Source: an uncultured Pelagibacteraceae bacterium
GTDB lineage: Bacteria > Pseudomonadota > Alphaproteobacteria > Pelagibacterales > Pelagibacteraceae
Length of the DNA stretch: 64,000 nt
Assembly (NCBI GenBank): GCA_902578265.1
Contig: CACHCA010000003.1
Location: 1 to 64,000, forward strand
Direction of reading: 5' to 3'
The translations under genes and the position numbers were made by a program. The notes beneath the pieces were generated by a model. The model had not been told where the DNA came from and searched no databases. It saw nothing but the letters and a program-made list of their open reading frames with translations. Below are positions 43,516 through 52,732 of the stretch, piece after piece; position 1 is the first letter of the stretch; every line of letters begins with the position of its first letter.

Positions 43516-45329
43516 TGATTAAAGGTAATTTTATAGACAATTTACCTAAGGTTTATGGAATCTATACAGGTGGTTTTTTAGCTTTCATAATCATTATGTC
43601 AATTGCCGAGCAGATGGGTATGACAGCGAAAACAATTGGTATTTGTTTCGTTGCCTTCACGGTAGCCATCTATGCTATAATTGGTTATCTATCACGTACA
43701 GCTCAAGCTGATGCGTATTACGTAGCTGGAAGACAAGTACCAACCGTGTTCAATGGAATGGCGACAGCAGCAGACTGGATGTCTGGTGCATCATTCGTTG
43801 CAATGGCAGGTGGTATTTACTTTAAAGGTTACGGTTATATGGCACTACTTGTAGGTTGGACTGGTGGATATGTATTAGTTGCATCACTTTTAGCACCTTA
43901 CCTAAGAAAATTTGGCTGTTACACAGTTCCAGATTTTATTGGTACAAGGTACGGTGGTAATTTAAGTAGATTTATGGCGGTAGTAGTTTTAACTGTTGCT
44001 TCATTTACTTACGTGACTGCACAAATTAACGCTACAGGTACAATTGCATCTGTTGCACTTGATATTCCATTCCAATACGCTGTATACGTTGGACTTATAA
44101 GTATCTTACTTTGTTCAATGCTTGGTGGTATGAGAGGGGTAACTTGGACACAGGTAGCTCAATATATCGTACTAATCATAGCTTACTTATTACCAGTATT
44201 CTGGATCAGTAACAAAATGGGTGCAGGTTTCTTCCCTCACTTCATGTTAGCTGATGAAGTTTCTAGAATAGCTGAATTAGAGGCTCAGTTTGGTTTTGTT
44301 AAAAACTCTGCTGAAAATCTAAAAGAAGTACCAAAAGGTTTGGCTGGAATAACTAAAGCTCACTCAGCGGTGAACGCAACACCTTGGGCATTTATTTCAT
44401 TAGCGTTAGCGATGATGATGGGAACAGCTTCATTGCCTCACGTTATGATGAGATATTTTACTACTCCAAGTGTAAAAGCAGCTAGAAAATCAGTAGGTTG
44501 GTCATTATTCTTTATCTTCCTACTTTATTCTTCTGCTCCAATGTTAGCGACACTATCTAAGTTGTCATTGATTGATCCGTCACTACCAACAGGTATTATC
44601 GGTAAATCAATAGCTGAAGTTCAATCGATAGATTGGTATCAAAACTGGAACCAAGCAAACTTAATGTTTGTAAGCGACTTTAACGGAAATGGAACTCTTG
44701 AATTAAACGAGTTTTTCATGGGTGGTAAAGCCGTTGTGTTAGCGACTCCAGAAATAGCTGGATTACCATATGTAATCTCAGGTCTGGTTGCTGCTGGAGG
44801 TATGGCCGCTGCCATGTCCACAGCCGATGGTTTGATTTTAGCAATTGCAAACGCGATCTCACACGATGTTTACTATAAGATCATCGATCCAAAAGCTGAG
44901 ACTGCGAAGAGACTAGTTGTTGCAAGGGTATTACTTGTAGTAATTGGTTTTGCAGGAGCAACAATCGCAGCGCTTGAGATCCAGGGTATCTTAGGTTCAG
45001 TAATCTGGGCTTTTGACTTTGCGATGTCAGGACTATTCTTCCCACTTGTACTTGGTGTATGGTGGAAGAGAGCTAACAAAGAAGGTGCTATTGCTGGTAT
45101 GTTCTTAGGATTAGTTTCTGGTGCTGCTTACCTAGTTTGGGTAAGAACAGGCGGAAGCGGATTCTTAGGAATTACTCAGTTAACGTTTGGTATCTTTGGT
45201 TCAGCTGTCAGCTTAGTAGCAATGGTTGTAGTGAGTTTAATGACTCAAGCACCAAACGCTGCAACGCAGAAAATGGTTGATGAGGTTCGTATACCAGCTG
45301 GTAAATCGATCCTTGGCAAACAACACTAA
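43515..45329 (+). CDS. Sodium:solute symporter (SSS family, VC_2705-like)
   Basis: A 604-residue polytopic transporter with about thirteen membrane helices. Seen: YYVAGRQVPTVFNGMATAADWMSGASFV (conserved substrate/Na region, about 69-96), PHVMMRYFTTPSV and the GGMAAAMSTADGLILAIANAISHD helix. The length and DUF4212 partner fit the VC_2705 branch, proposed to carry acetate or other short organic acids. The neighbouring acs supports acetate. Codon use is richer in G/C third positions than the surrounding genes, which fits high expression. A terminator follows. Confidence 0.93.
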   Translation: MIKGNFIDNLPKVYGIYTGGFLAFIIIMSIAEQMGMTAKTIGICFVAFTVAIYAIIGYLSRTAQADAYYVAGRQVPTVFNGMATAADWMSGASFVAMAGGIYFKGYGYMALLVGWTGGYVLVASLLAPYLRKFGCYTVPDFIGTRYGGNLSRFMAVVVLTVASFTYVTAQINATGTIASVALDIPFQYAVYVGLISILLCSMLGGMRGVTWTQVAQYIVLIIAYLLPVFWISNKMGAGFFPHFMLADEVSRIAELEAQFGFVKNSAENLKEVPKGLAGITKAHSAVNATPWAFISLALAMMMGTASLPHVMMRYFTTPSVKAARKSVGWSLFFIFLLYSSAPMLATLSKLSLIDPSLPTGIIGKSIAEVQSIDWYQNWNQANLMFVSDFNGNGTLELNEFFMGGKAVVLATPEIAGLPYVISGLVAAGGMAAAMSTADGLILAIANAISHDVYYKIIDPKAETAKRLVVARVLLVVIGFAGATIAALEIQGILGSVIWAFDFAMSGLFFPLVLGVWWKRANKEGAIAGMFLGLVSGAAYLVWVRTGGSGFLGITQLTFGIFGSAVSLVAMVVVSLMTQAPNAATQKMVDEVRIPAGKSILGKQH

Positions 45330-45340
45330 ATAATCTTTTT

Positions 45341-45366
45341 AAGGGGCGATTAATTTCGCCCCTTTT
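45341..45366 (+). terminator. Intrinsic terminator after the symporter gene
   Basis: AAGGGGCGA (45341-45349) pairs with TCGCCCCTT (45356-45364) across a six-base loop and is followed by TT and an AT-rich stretch. It ends the DUF4212-symporter transcript. The reverse strand has a weaker T run, so it is mainly a forward terminator. Confidence 0.85.
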
Positions 45367-45398
45367 AATTTCGATCTTTTTCCAATATAAATTTCTCA

Positions 45399-45743
45399 AT
45401 GTCGGCTAACTTTCATCCTTTAGTATATATAATTGACTATATTCTTGGAGTAATCATGTGGACATTGATTGGAAGAGTTGCAATGAATATTTTTCAAAGA
45501 GAAGATTCTCAATTTTTTTTTATGAGAGTTTTTGTTAAATTTACTAATCCTTTGATCAACTTATTTAAACCTATAACTCCGTCTTTTATCATACAACCAA
45601 TCGTACCTCTTTACGTTGCTTGGTTTTTTTTTATGATAAGGTTTTACTTTATGCCTTGGGTTCTAGGATACTCGGTGATGGGCATGTTATCATTTCCGTT
45701 AGAAAGTGAGATTTCAAGACAAATTTATCAATTTTTTAATTAA
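45399..45743 (+). CDS. YggT-like membrane protein
   Basis: A 114-residue membrane protein with three hydrophobic segments. The order VIMWTLIGRVAMNIF, then NPLINLFKPITPSFIIQPIVPLYVAWFFFMIRFYF resembles a YggT unit with an N-terminal addition. A true YggT occurs at 35882-36172, and this protein is distant from it. Function unknown. Followed 40 bp later by rpe. Confidence 0.65.
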   Translation: MSANFHPLVYIIDYILGVIMWTLIGRVAMNIFQREDSQFFFMRVFVKFTNPLINLFKPITPSFIIQPIVPLYVAWFFFMIRFYFMPWVLGYSVMGMLSFPLESEISRQIYQFFN

Positions 45744-45783
45744 ATTAGATTTTAAAATTTGGTACTAGTTAATTTAATAATCT

Positions 45784-46443
45784 ATGAAAAAAATACAAAT
45801 TTCCCCTTCAATATTATCTGCTGACTTTAGTCAACTAGGAAATGAGATTAAGAGACTCGAGAATGCAGGGGCAGACATGATACATGTTGATGTAATGGAT
45901 GGTCACTTCGTTCCAAATTTAACTATTGGACCTCCAGTCATTAAAAATCTTAGAAAGCATTCAGAATTAACCTTTGATGTGCACTTAATGATTTCACCTG
46001 TCCATAAATATATAAAAGATTTTGCAGATGCAGGAGCTGATATAATTACTATACATCCTGAAGCCACTGATAATTTATCAGAATCAATTAAACATATTAA
46101 AAGTTTTAAAAAAAAAGTTGGTATTTCTCTGAATCCAAATACCGAGATCAACATAATTGAAAATGAATTAAAAAATGTGGATTTAATTTTAGTCATGAGT
46201 GTTTATCCAGGTTTTGGAGGGCAGAAATTTATACCTGACGTCATTAAAAAAATTGAACTATTAAAAAAAATAAAAGATGATAAAAATTATGAGTACGACA
46301 TTGAAGTAGATGGAGGAATAAATTTTTCAAACTCGAAAGATGTAATAAACGCAGGCGCAAATATTCTTGTATCAGGAACTACAATTTTTAAAGAAAACAA
46401 CGGAAACATTAAAAAAAATATAGAAACACTTAAAGAAGTGTAG
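45784..46443 (+). CDS. rpe: Ribulose-phosphate 3-epimerase
   Basis: Rpe interconverts ribulose 5-phosphate and xylulose 5-phosphate. The 219-residue TIM barrel has SPSILSADFSQLG, HVDVMDGHFVPN, SVYPGFGGQKFI and DGGINFSN, the metal- and phosphate-binding set. The stop is followed one base later by the start of the heparinase-like gene, so they are likely co-transcribed. Confidence 0.96.
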   Translation: MKKIQISPSILSADFSQLGNEIKRLENAGADMIHVDVMDGHFVPNLTIGPPVIKNLRKHSELTFDVHLMISPVHKYIKDFADAGADIITIHPEATDNLSESIKHIKSFKKKVGISLNPNTEINIIENELKNVDLILVMSVYPGFGGQKFIPDVIKKIELLKKIKDDKNYEYDIEVDGGINFSNSKDVINAGANILVSGTTIFKENNGNIKKNIETLKEV

Positions 46444-46444
46444 A

Positions 46445-48070
46445 ATGCTGTTAGATGGATTTTTTGAAACTTTAAATGATTTTACTGAAATAATAAAAAA
46501 AAAAATTAGAGGTATTTATCAAAATTCAAGTTTATACGAAAAAAAAATTTCTAAAACTTTTGATAATGAGTTCATATACAAACCAAGTCCTCACTTACTT
46601 TCATCGATAATCAAATACCAAAACAAGAAATACAAGATTGAAAATTTTGAACTAGAGACAGTTTGGAATAGCCAAATTAAAGCTAAAGATTTTGAAAAAT
46701 TGAATAATTTTTTTTGGTTTTTTAGTCTAGATTTAAAATCTTCAAAAAAGTCAGTCCAAGAAGTCATCTTAAATTGGATGAATAAAAACAATAAATTTGA
46801 AAAAGAGAGTTGGGAATTTAATATTACTGCAAAAAGAATAATTTCATGGTTATCTAACCACCAACTTTCTTATAACGAAAGTGATAAAGAATATCGGTCA
46901 ATGTTTAATTACATGATTCAAAAACAAACTAATCATTTATTAAACGAAATAAAAAGCTCTAAAGATTTAGAGAACAAAATAATTGGTTGCTCTGCAATAA
47001 TTTTGACAGGATTATGTTACAAAATTGAGAAAAATTATGTTGATATTGGTTTAAATTTTCTAAAAAAAATTACTAATTCCTCAATAGATAACCAAGGTTT
47101 TACAAACTCACGAAACATAAAACAATTAATATTTTTTTTAAAATATTTTATAATTATAAGAGAGTGGTTTAAAGAATCTAAAATTGAGATTCCAGAATAC
47201 ATAGAAGAAAATATTTACTATTTTGGACAAAGTTATGCTTTCATAAGACAAAATATAAACGCAGATCTTTTGTTTAATGGTAATAATAACTCTAATACAC
47301 AAGATTTCGATCATTACTTAAGAAGACTTGGTTATAAATTTAAAAGTGAAAATAAAGACTGTGGTGGTTACATAATTTTAAAGAATAAAAAGATTTGCCT
47401 TGCAATGGATGCGGGATCTTCACCAAATGCCAACTATACTAGGGATTACCAGTCTGGTGCTCTTTCATTTGAAATAATTTCAAATGGAAAGAAACTTATA
47501 ACCAATTGTGGTTATTACAAAAAAAATAATCAAAATCTTAATGAAATATCAAAATCCTCAGCTGCACACAGCACATTAATAATTGATGATAATTCCTCGT
47601 GCAAATTTACAAAAAAGAAAGATAAGTTAATTTTAAAAACAGGTTTAAAAATTACTCAAAAAAATTCTGTGTGTGAGAAAAATTATTGGAAAATCAACGC
47701 TGCTCATGATGGATATTTTAAAAAATTTAAATCAATTCATGAGAGAAATATTGAATTTTATCCTGAGCAAATGAAATTTGTTGGAAATGATAAAATTATA
47801 AGAAAAAAAAATAATCATAATTTCAAGTTTGATATTCGATTTCATTTAGAACCAAATATTAAACTAATGAAAACTCAAGATAATAAATCCATTTTAATAG
47901 AATTAGAGGATGAGGGTTGGAAATTTACTTGTGATAATTATGAAATTAATATTGATAATGGATTATACTTCGGTAATAAAAATTCATATATTGAGAACCA
48001 AAATTTTTTTGTTTCAGGAATATTAAATAATAATGAAGAGAATATTAAATGGGAAATTAAAAAAATATAA
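46445..48070 (+). CDS. Heparinase II/III-like protein
   Basis: A 541-residue protein with an alpha-helical N-terminal half (WNFLNFFWFFS-like LNNFFWFF, NWMNKNNKFEKESWEFN, RRIISWLSN-like RIISWLSN) and a C-terminal beta domain with GGYIILKNKKICLAMDAGS (short part quoted), AGSPSPNANYTRDYQ-like GSSPNANYTRDYQSGALSFE and SSAAHSTLIIDD. The family includes polysaccharide lyases and is found in alphaproteobacteria between rpe and purH. It may remodel or degrade a surface polysaccharide. Stop overlaps the purH ATG by one base. Confidence 0.85.
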   Translation: MLLDGFFETLNDFTEIIKKKIRGIYQNSSLYEKKISKTFDNEFIYKPSPHLLSSIIKYQNKKYKIENFELETVWNSQIKAKDFEKLNNFFWFFSLDLKSSKKSVQEVILNWMNKNNKFEKESWEFNITAKRIISWLSNHQLSYNESDKEYRSMFNYMIQKQTNHLLNEIKSSKDLENKIIGCSAIILTGLCYKIEKNYVDIGLNFLKKITNSSIDNQGFTNSRNIKQLIFFLKYFIIIREWFKESKIEIPEYIEENIYYFGQSYAFIRQNINADLLFNGNNNSNTQDFDHYLRRLGYKFKSENKDCGGYIILKNKKICLAMDAGSSPNANYTRDYQSGALSFEIISNGKKLITNCGYYKKNNQNLNEISKSSAAHSTLIIDDNSSCKFTKKKDKLILKTGLKITQKNSVCEKNYWKINAAHDGYFKKFKSIHERNIEFYPEQMKFVGNDKIIRKKNNHNFKFDIRFHLEPNIKLMKTQDNKSILIELEDEGWKFTCDNYEINIDNGLYFGNKNSYIENQNFFVSGILNNNEENIKWEIKKI

Positions 48071-49605
48071 TGAAAAAAATTAGATCAGCTTTAATATCAT
48101 TATCTGATAAATCTAATCTTAAGCCTTTATTGCAAGAATTGAGGAGAAATAATATCAAAATAATTAGTTCTGGTGGAACATTTAAAATTATTAAGAAACT
48201 TAAGTTCAAATGTTTAGATATTTCAGATTTTACAGGGTTTAAAGAAATACTTAATGGAAGAGTCAAAACTTTACACCCAAAAATACATGCTGGAATTTTA
48301 AACAAAAGGAATAACAAATCTCACTCGAGTGATATTAAAAAAAATGGTTTTGAGAATATTGATTTAGTGATAGTGAATTTCTATCCATTTGAAAAAACGG
48401 TTGAACAAACAAAAAACCATTCAAAAATAATGGAGAATATAGATGTTGGTGGACCAACTATGGTAAGAGCTGCTGCCAAAAATTATATTGATGTGACTGT
48501 AATTACTTCTACCGATCAATATTCAGAACTTATAAATGAGTTAAAAAAAAATAAAGGTAGTACCTCTCTAAAATTTAGAGAAAAAATGTCTAGGTTAGCT
48601 TTTAGCGAAACCGCCTATTATGATGCTGTGATTTCAAATTATTTCAATAAATTTAACAATATTAATTTCCCTAAAAGAAAAATTCTTTACACTAATTTAA
48701 TAGAAAATCTTAGGTATGGAGAAAATCCCCACCAATTGGGTGCTTTCTATTCTCAAAATAAAAAAAATAAATTAATACAAATACATGGAAAAACTTTGAG
48801 TTATAATAATTACGATGATATTTTGGCTGCAATTACTATTTCAAAATCATTACCAAAAAACATCGGTACAGTAATTGTTAAACATGGAAACCCTTGTGGT
48901 GTCTCAGCTTTGAAAAATAATTTAGATAGTTATAAATCTGCGTTAGAGACTGATCCAATGAGTGCATTTGGTGGTATTGTCTCGTGTAACTATAAGGTTA
49001 CTCAAAAACTCGCATTAATGCTAAATAAAATTTTTCTTGAAGTAGTTGTGGCCAATGGTTTTGATAAGAAAGCTCTTAAAATATTAAAATCAAAAAAAAA
49101 TCTTAGGCTGATAGACTCCTCAAAAATTTCATTCAATGAAGTATGGAAATTCAGCTCTTTAGATAATTTTACACTTATTCAATCAGAAGATGAAAAGGTT
49201 ATTGCAAAGAAAGATTTTAGAATTGTTTCGAAAAGACAACCAAGTAAATCACAGTTTGATAATTTAATGTTTGCATTTAATGTTTGTCGATACGTAAAAT
49301 CAAATGCCATCGTTCTTGCTAGTAATAAATCCACTATTGGCATTGGTTCAGGACAACCTAGTAGATTAGATAGTTGTGAGATTGCAATAAATAAAATGAA
49401 TAAGTTTTCAAAAATCAATAATGAAATAGTAGCTGCATCAGATGCTTTTTTCCCATTTGTTGATGGAATAGAAAAATTAGTTCAGTCAGGAGTTAGTGCA
49501 ATTGTACAGCCTGCTGGATCAATAAGAGATAAAGAAATTATAAAATTTGCAAACGAGACGAATACTGTTTTGGTTTTTTCAAAAACTCGTCATTTTAGAC
49601 ATTAG
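48070..49605 (+). CDS. purH: Bifunctional IMP cyclohydrolase/AICAR formyltransferase
   Basis: PurH performs the last two steps of IMP synthesis. The 511-residue protein has an N-terminal MGS-like cyclohydrolase domain (SALISLSDKSNL, ISSGGTFKII) and a C-terminal formyltransferase domain (YGENPHQLGAFY, KHGNPCGVS, DPMSAFGGIVS, GIGSGQPSRLDS). Normal length. Its end overlaps the convergent phhB-like gene by 11 bp. Confidence 0.97.
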   Translation: MKKIRSALISLSDKSNLKPLLQELRRNNIKIISSGGTFKIIKKLKFKCLDISDFTGFKEILNGRVKTLHPKIHAGILNKRNNKSHSSDIKKNGFENIDLVIVNFYPFEKTVEQTKNHSKIMENIDVGGPTMVRAAAKNYIDVTVITSTDQYSELINELKKNKGSTSLKFREKMSRLAFSETAYYDAVISNYFNKFNNINFPKRKILYTNLIENLRYGENPHQLGAFYSQNKKNKLIQIHGKTLSYNNYDDILAAITISKSLPKNIGTVIVKHGNPCGVSALKNNLDSYKSALETDPMSAFGGIVSCNYKVTQKLALMLNKIFLEVVVANGFDKKALKILKSKKNLRLIDSSKISFNEVWKFSSLDNFTLIQSEDEKVIAKKDFRIVSKRQPSKSQFDNLMFAFNVCRYVKSNAIVLASNKSTIGIGSGQPSRLDSCEIAINKMNKFSKINNEIVAASDAFFPFVDGIEKLVQSGVSAIVQPAGSIRDKEIIKFANETNTVLVFSKTRHFRH

Positions 49606-49939
49606 TTATATTATCAATCTTAGCGGCTAATATAAAATCGTTTTCAGATAATCCCTCTATGGCATGAGTTGTGATATTTATCTTAGCATAACCCCATCCA
49701 AAAATAATATCTGGATGATGCCCCTCTTCCTCAGAAACTTTTCCAACTTCATTAACAAATTTTTGACTTTCTAAAAAATTTTTAAATTTAAATTTTTTTT
49801 CTAAAAGATAAACTTTTTTATCGTTTTGAATAATCTCCCAGCCATCAACTTTTTTTTGATATTTATGAATTTCAGAAATATCAAAAGCTTTAACACCTCC
49901 CTCACAAGGAACACATTTTTTTTCTAATAAATCATTCAT
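49595..49939 (-). CDS. phhB: Pterin-4a-carbinolamine dehydratase
   Basis: A 114-residue protein of the PCD/DCoH family that dehydrates 4a-hydroxytetrahydrobiopterin. It has the active-site cluster EEGHHPDIIFGWGYAKI with two adjacent histidines and a third further on (THAIEGLSENDF), in the usual spacing. Phenylalanine hydroxylase is not seen in the window, so the pterin substrate may serve another enzyme. A 7 bp gap follows before tRNA-Gly on the same strand. Confidence 0.92.
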   Translation of the reverse strand: MNDLLEKKCVPCEGGVKAFDISEIHKYQKKVDGWEIIQNDKKVYLLEKKFKFKNFLESQKFVNEVGKVSEEEGHHPDIIFGWGYAKINITTHAIEGLSENDFILAAKIDNITNV

Positions 49940-49946
49940 AGTTTAA

Positions 49947-50021
49947 TGGAGCGGGCAAAGGGGGTCGAACCCTCGACCTTCTCGTTGGCAACGAGACGCT
50001 CTACCACTGAGCTATGCCCGC
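49947..50021 (-). tRNA. tRNA-Gly (GCC)
   Basis: The 75-base minus-strand sequence folds as a complete tRNA with encoded CCA: acceptor GCGGGCA/TGCCCGC with T discriminator, D arm GCTC...GAGC, anticodon stem TCTCG/CGAGA with loop TTGCCAA (anticodon GCC), and T arm GAGGG/CCCTT with TTCGACC. Lies between the phhB-like gene and the sulfotransferase gene; the only RNA gene of standard type found here. Confidence 0.97.
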
Positions 50022-50071
50022 AAAACATAAACAATATAAAGAATGTAAATTCTTATTTCAAGAAATTTTAA

Positions 50072-50923
50072 TTATAGATAATTCAATTCATCTAAATTTT
50101 TTTGGAAAATATTATTTATTTTTTCAATAAATTTATTGTCAAAATTTTTTTGCCATTCATTTTTTGGACCTAAATGAAAAAAAGGTATCTTTTTTTTATC
50201 TTTACGTGCAATAATAAACTCGCTAAATCCATTATTTTCCTCAATCTTTTTGAGATTTTCAAATGATGTACTTTTAACTGCATTTTTAGCTTTTTCCCTA
50301 TTAAAACCACTTTTATTATTTATTAATATATCTATGAATTCCACAACTTCCTTAAAAACAAAAAAAGTTTCTTTTAATAAATCTTCATATTTTAAAAATT
50401 TTATTGGAATTAATCTGTTATTTTTCCAGGATTGATAATTTTTTTCCCATGAACTAATAAATTGATAGTCACTGTAATCATTTATTTTCTTAAAGTCATA
50501 AGTAAAATTTTTTTCATCTTGCATCACACTCAAAGCTTTATCATGATCTATTTGGAAATGCCTGGACATGGAGTCTAGAACATTTCTGGGATCACGAACA
50601 ATATATATACAACCAAGTGTATTTTTTTTATTTGTAAAATCGTTTTGACCTAATTTTACTAAAGCACTATGAGTTTTCAAAAATCTCACCTTTTTATCCA
50701 CATTCAGTTTTTCTTGAGCAGGAATCCAATATTTTGCGCTATCACCGGGTTTACTTGGATCATAATTAAAGCCCTCGAGATTTTTTTTTACAGGGAATTG
50801 TTGAATATTTTGTAAGTTTCGATCTCCTAAAAAAAGACCATCATCAGAGTAATAATAAGCACTTATCAACGCTCGTAACCAAGTATTTCCATTTTTGGGG
50901 TAAGATGAAAGCCAAATTATCAT
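50072..50923 (-). CDS. Sulfotransferase family protein
   Basis: A 283-residue protein using PAPS. The 5'-phosphosulfate loop is SSYPKNGNTWLRALI (about 6-20) and the 3'-phosphate binding segment is IYIVRDPRNVLDSMSRHFQ (about 108-126); the C-terminus has FHLGPKNEWQ, typical of the sulfotransferase fold. The acceptor is unknown: lipids, polysaccharide or a small phenol. It is isolated between tRNA-Gly and a divergent gene. Confidence 0.9.
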   Translation of the reverse strand: MIIWLSSYPKNGNTWLRALISAYYYSDDGLFLGDRNLQNIQQFPVKKNLEGFNYDPSKPGDSAKYWIPAQEKLNVDKKVRFLKTHSALVKLGQNDFTNKKNTLGCIYIVRDPRNVLDSMSRHFQIDHDKALSVMQDEKNFTYDFKKINDYSDYQFISSWEKNYQSWKNNRLIPIKFLKYEDLLKETFFVFKEVVEFIDILINNKSGFNREKAKNAVKSTSFENLKKIEENNGFSEFIIARKDKKKIPFFHLGPKNEWQKNFDNKFIEKINNIFQKNLDELNYL

Positions 50924-50961
50924 TTATTTAATCTTTTAAAAATTAATATAATTTATATTAT

Positions 50962-51618
50962 ATGGTTAATAAAATTATGAATCTCCCAAAAAAAATACCT
51001 GTTTTTCCACTGAGTAATTTTATCATTTTTCCAAAAACAACAGTGCCTTTAAATATTTTTGAGCCAAGATATGTGGATATGGTTAATGACAGCATGAAAT
51101 CAAGTAAATTTATAGGGATGGTACAACCAAAAACTTTGAAAAATTTTGATAATTCAAAACTTCCAGTACTTCATAAAATCGGTTGCTTGGGTAAAATAAC
51201 CAGCTTTAAAGAAACAAGTGACAGCAGATATCTTATTGAATTAAAAGGAGTAATCAGGTTTGAGATCAAGCAGGAAATCAACTCAGGTAAGAAATATAGA
51301 GAAGTTGAAATAGATTACGATAATTTTATACATGATTTAGATGAAAAAAAAGAGGATCTAAAATTTTCAGATTTAGAACTAATCTTTAGAGATTTTAAAA
51401 TATTATTTGAAAAGAGAGGTTTTATAATAAATTGGAGAGCACTAGAAAAACAAAGCTTAGATGAAACAATAAATGCTCTTGCAATGACCTCACCTTTTAG
51501 TTTAGAGGAAAAACAAGTTCTGCTTGAAGCCAAAAATTTAAATACGAGAAAAACTAAAATTGCAGAGATATTAAATACTTACACTTACGATGAGTTTGAA
51601 AACACAACACTTCAATAG
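50962..51618 (+). CDS. LON substrate-binding (N-terminal) domain protein
   Basis: A 218-residue protein corresponding to the N-terminal domain of Lon protease alone. It begins IPVFPLSNFIIFPKTTVPLNIFEPRY and continues MVQPK and IGCLGKITSFKETSDSRYLIELKGVIRFE, as in the family of stand-alone LON-domain proteins. No ATPase or protease part follows. The start could be ATG 50962 or 50977; the later one begins MNLPKK. Substrate-binding or regulatory role is inferred. Confidence 0.9.
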   Translation: MVNKIMNLPKKIPVFPLSNFIIFPKTTVPLNIFEPRYVDMVNDSMKSSKFIGMVQPKTLKNFDNSKLPVLHKIGCLGKITSFKETSDSRYLIELKGVIRFEIKQEINSGKKYREVEIDYDNFIHDLDEKKEDLKFSDLELIFRDFKILFEKRGFIINWRALEKQSLDETINALAMTSPFSLEEKQVLLEAKNLNTRKTKIAEILNTYTYDEFENTTLQ

Positions 51619-51619
51619 A

Positions 51620-52702
51620 TTAAATCTGTAAACCTAAATCTGCAATTTTTTTAAAATAGTCATTCATATATTTATTTTTTCCAATGTATTTGATAGAAGT
51701 GTCTATCAGATTATTTCTAATTTTATTTTCAGAGTTAAAATACTCATAAATAAAATCTATTCCCTCAGAAAAAACAAAATTGCTGGTTTTTGTTTTGTTT
51801 TGAAATTCAGTACATACACTCTGATCCAGAACTAATCCTAGCTCTATCTTTTTATTAATCACATCCAATAATTTTTTTACATCTCTCAAGGACATATTAA
51901 AACCTTGTCCAGCCAATGGATGAAGTTTATGCAATAAGTCACCAAAAGCTAATATATTTGAATTATAATATTTTCTTAAATTGAATGATTTCAATTTGAA
52001 TTTTGAAATTTTATTAATTTTTTTAATTTCAAAATTTGGATTAAACTTGTTGATAAGTTTCTCTATATCTGAATTCTGTTCGCTACCTTTTATTTTAATA
52101 GAATAAACAATTGAAGTTTTATTATTTGATACTGGTAAAAAGGCCATTGGACCTCTCTTTGTAAAAATTTGGATTGCAGTGTTATTGGCTGCTAATTCTT
52201 TATGCTCGATAATTGTTGTAAATGCAAAGCTATCATATTTTTTTTCAAATTTTTTTGAGAAAAATTTTTTAGTAATTAAATGATTAGGATCACAATTTAT
52301 AATTAGGTCGTAACCGAGATTGGCTAATTTTTTAAATGAAATATCATATTTTGCTTTAAAGTATTTATTTTTTTTTAATTCAGAATTTAATTGATTATAC
52401 AGGCTAAAATTATTTATAATTGAAAAAAGTTGGTTGTTTGGCTCTTCAAATTGAATTAACTCATTATCCCCTGAATTTTCTGAAAAAATTTTAATCTTTT
52501 TTATTGGCCATAAAATTTTATTAATTTTTGAGATATTATTATTGAAAAAATTTATATTTGACTTTGAAATTCCAATTGTGCGAGTCTTATCTGGGTCAGT
52601 ATTTTTATTTTTGTAAAAAATATCAACAAATATCTCTTTATTAACTAATGCTTTCGCCAAAGTTAAGCTAGTCAAGCTATTTCCAATAATACAAATTTTC
52701 AT
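51620..52702 (-). CDS. UbiH/UbiF-like FAD monooxygenase
   Basis: A 360-residue flavoprotein from ATG 52702 (MKICIIGNSLTSLTLAKAL), the natural start because it opens with the FAD-binding beta-alpha-beta fold; the longer frame to 52741 is poor. A second FAD motif AFGDLLHKLHPLAGQGFNMSLRDV (about 265-288) is the family hallmark. It would hydroxylate a ring intermediate in ubiquinone synthesis. Several conserved Gly residues of the first motif are replaced (GNSLTS instead of GxGxxG), so it is a divergent member. Confidence 0.82.
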   Translation of the reverse strand: MKICIIGNSLTSLTLAKALVNKEIFVDIFYKNKNTDPDKTRTIGISKSNINFFNNNISKINKILWPIKKIKIFSENSGDNELIQFEEPNNQLFSIINNFSLYNQLNSELKKNKYFKAKYDISFKKLANLGYDLIINCDPNHLITKKFFSKKFEKKYDSFAFTTIIEHKELAANNTAIQIFTKRGPMAFLPVSNNKTSIVYSIKIKGSEQNSDIEKLINKFNPNFEIKKINKISKFKLKSFNLRKYYNSNILAFGDLLHKLHPLAGQGFNMSLRDVKKLLDVINKKIELGLVLDQSVCTEFQNKTKTSNFVFSEGIDFIYEYFNSENKIRNNLIDTSIKYIGKNKYMNDYFKKIADLGLQI

Positions 52703-52732
52703 AATAAATTTAATTTTAACAAGAAAAATTAG

